From Gammaproteobacteria bacterium (GTDB lineage Bacteria > Pseudomonadota > Gammaproteobacteria > QOAV01), in the NCBI GenBank assembly GCA_027067235.1, contig JALXFQ010000198.1, positions 1-6,043 on the forward strand: a DNA stretch of 6,043 nucleotides, read 5' to 3'. The notes under the pieces were generated by a model, which saw only the letters and a list, made by a program, of their open reading frames with translations, ran no database searches and was not told the origin of the DNA. Shown here piece after piece: positions 4,513-6,043 of this stretch. A program made the position numbers and the translations under genes. The stretch's first letter is position 1. Every line of letters begins with the position of its first letter.

Positions 4513-6043
4513 TCAGGCGGCCAGCAGTTGCTCGCGAATCTGCTCCTTCCCCACCCGCTCGATATACATGCGATACCAGATTTCCGCATTGCATAACTGC
4601 CACAAACGCTGACCATGATCGGCCTTTTTCGCCTGGTGCTCGTCCAGCAGATTCTTGATGGCCTCATGCCGGATCAGACCGGCCTGTACCAGCCGTGAAT
4701 CCTGCAGATACAGTTGATAAATGCGGCTGTATTCTTCCGACAACAAATAGGTCAGCGCGGACGAAAAGCCCTGCTTTTTGCGGTTCACCAGCCTGTCGGG
4801 GAAATAGCGCCGCACCAGTTCGATCTGGATGTGGCGCAACTTGCGGCCCCTGACCTTGTAATTGCTCGGCAGCGCGGCGCAGAACTCAGCCAGTTTGTGA
4901 TCCATGAACGGCGCGCGCGATTCCAGCCCGTGCGCCATGGTCATGCGGTCGGAAATCATCACCGGATGATCCACCATGCGTGTGTTGGAGTCGGTATACA
5001 GCATGCGATCAACCATGTCGTCGGCCAGGGCGTTGTCATAATGGCTGACGATGGAAGATTCCGGGTCGAACATGCCCACCGCCTGCTGGAACTGGTCGGT
5101 ATAAAGCTGCTGGCGGTACTGGTCGGAGAAATAGAAATAGCCCAGCGACTTGGCGTAGCGCCTGCCGCCCTCGAAAAACGACAAAGTGTTCATCCACTTG
5201 AGCTGATGGCTGATGCTCTTGTACCAGAATCCCTCCGGCATGAGCTTGATCAGCTTCGGCATGACGTGGCGGCGCACAACCTCCGGCAGCATGGCGTAAT
5301 AACTGACGTAGCGATTGCCGTAATAGCGGTCATAGCCGCCAAACAGCTCGTCGCCGCCGTCGCCGCCGAGCACCACTTTCACCTTTTTACGCGCCAGCGC
5401 CGAAATATGATACATGCAGGTAGACAGCGAATCCGATGGCTCGTCCAGGTGCCAGACCAGATCGGGCAAGGTGCGCATCAGGGTCGGTTCGATGGTCATT
5501 TCGTGCGGATCGGTGGCGCAGCATTCACCGACGATATGGCAATACGGCAGCTCGCTGTAGCCTTCGTACGGCACGTCGCCGGAGAAGGTTTTTACCGGCT
5601 CGCCGGTGATCTTGCTCATCATGGCGACGATCAGGCTGGAATCCATGCCGCCGCTGAGAAAGGCACCCACCGGCACGTCGGACACCAGATGGTAGCGCAC
5701 GGTTTCTTCCAGCTTTTCTTCCAGCGCATCCAGCGCGTCGTCGAAAGACAACGGCGATTTTGACCGGTAATCCAGATCCCAGTAGCGGGAAATTTCCAGC
5801 TTGCCGTCCCTGAAGCTGAGGCAATGCCCCGGCGGCAGTTTTTTGATGTCGCGCATCATGGAGCGCGGCGCAGTGATGATGCGCAGGCTCAGGTATTCGT
5901 ACAGCGCCTCGTGGTTGAGCTGGCGCAGATCCTCATCCAGCGCCAGCAGGCCCTTGATCTCCGAGCAAAAACCCAGCCGCTCGCCTGCATGGAAATAATA
6001 CAGCGGCTTCTGGCCCAGATGATCCCGCGCCATGAACAGAGAG
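4513..6043 (-). CDS. Asparagine synthetase, glutamine-hydrolysing (AsnB type), N-terminus outside the window
   Basis: ATP-dependent transfer of glutamine-derived ammonia to aspartate, or to a related acid in surface-polysaccharide versions of the family. The reading frame is open to the right edge and ends at TGA 4515-4513, giving about 509 visible residues. The family is usually 600-650 aa, so about 100-130 residues are missing, including the catalytic Cys2 of the glutaminase domain. The visible part starts in the late glutaminase domain (SLFMARDHLGQKPLYY; GFCSEIKGLL). In the synthetase domain, counting from Met at 6033, the PP-loop SGGMDSS is at 127-133, LDEPSDS at 196-202, and GGDGGDELFGGYDRYYG at 223-239. 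SDRMTMAHGLESRAPFMDHK is the usual acceptor-side motif. A free biosynthetic enzyme and a polysaccharide-cluster amidotransferase cannot be separated here, so no symbol is given. It converges on the M23 gene with 3 bases between stops. Confidence 0.93.
   Translation of the reverse strand, partial: SLFMARDHLGQKPLYYFHAGERLGFCSEIKGLLALDEDLRQLNHEALYEYLSLRIITAPRSMMRDIKKLPPGHCLSFRDGKLEISRYWDLDYRSKSPLSFDDALDALEEKLEETVRYHLVSDVPVGAFLSGGMDSSLIVAMMSKITGEPVKTFSGDVPYEGYSELPYCHIVGECCATDPHEMTIEPTLMRTLPDLVWHLDEPSDSLSTCMYHISALARKKVKVVLGGDGGDELFGGYDRYYGNRYVSYYAMLPEVVRRHVMPKLIKLMPEGFWYKSISHQLKWMNTLSFFEGGRRYAKSLGYFYFSDQYRQQLYTDQFQQAVGMFDPESSIVSHYDNALADDMVDRMLYTDSNTRMVDHPVMISDRMTMAHGLESRAPFMDHKLAEFCAALPSNYKVRGRKLRHIQIELVRRYFPDRLVNRKKQGFSSALTYLLSEEYSRIYQLYLQDSRLVQAGLIRHEAIKNLLDEHQAKKADHGQRLWQLCNAEIWYRMYIERVGKEQIREQLLAA

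Noticed and set aside
4714..5763. Long rightward reading frame (349 codons) opposite the asparagine synthetase gene
   Set aside because: It mirrors the codon bias of the real gene, is His/Gln/Val-rich without domain motifs, and lies wholly inside a conserved gene.

Overview
The window looks like chromosomal DNA from a Gammaproteobacterium of moderately high GC content. Three things support this. An IMP dehydrogenase gene (guaB) lies divergent from an exonuclease VII large-subunit gene (xseA), the arrangement known from E. coli and relatives. The XseA catalytic residues fall at the same numbers as in E. coli. The envelope proteins carry ordinary Gram-negative signal peptides. Two small exported proteins resemble the SoxXA-binding (SoxK/SAXB) type, which hints at a sulfur oxidiser. 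That hint is an inference, because no sox gene is in the window.

Layout: guaB runs leftward (1-1181) and its last ~95 codons lie outside the window. A 165-bp intergenic region (1182-1346) holds a good leftward guaB promoter whose predicted start falls at or next to the guaB ATG, plus two inverted repeats. Two rightward tandem paralogues follow: a 119-aa predicted lipoprotein (1347-1706) and a 107-aa predicted soluble periplasmic protein (1797-2120). The second has its own strong sigma70-type promoter, a strong Shine-Dalgarno and a textbook terminator. xseA (2183-3523) starts only a few bases after that terminator and has no Shine-Dalgarno. It overlaps by ATGA with an exported M23 metallopeptidase gene (3520-4509) that ends in a lysine-rich tail. 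A leftward class II glutamine-dependent asparagine synthetase gene (4513-6043, N-terminus outside the window) converges on the peptidase gene with three bases between the stop codons.

How the genes fit together: guaB (GMP synthesis), xseA (DNA repair) and the asparagine synthetase are conventional. The least explained part is the tandem pair of small proteins between guaB and xseA. They are 62% identical over their last 78 residues, share an EWRLIDK block and an identical PGKV[YF]YPPR C-terminal end, and differ in export route (membrane-anchored versus soluble). No gene-free stretch exceeds 300 bases. I found no RNA genes, CRISPR arrays, insertion sequences or attachment sites.
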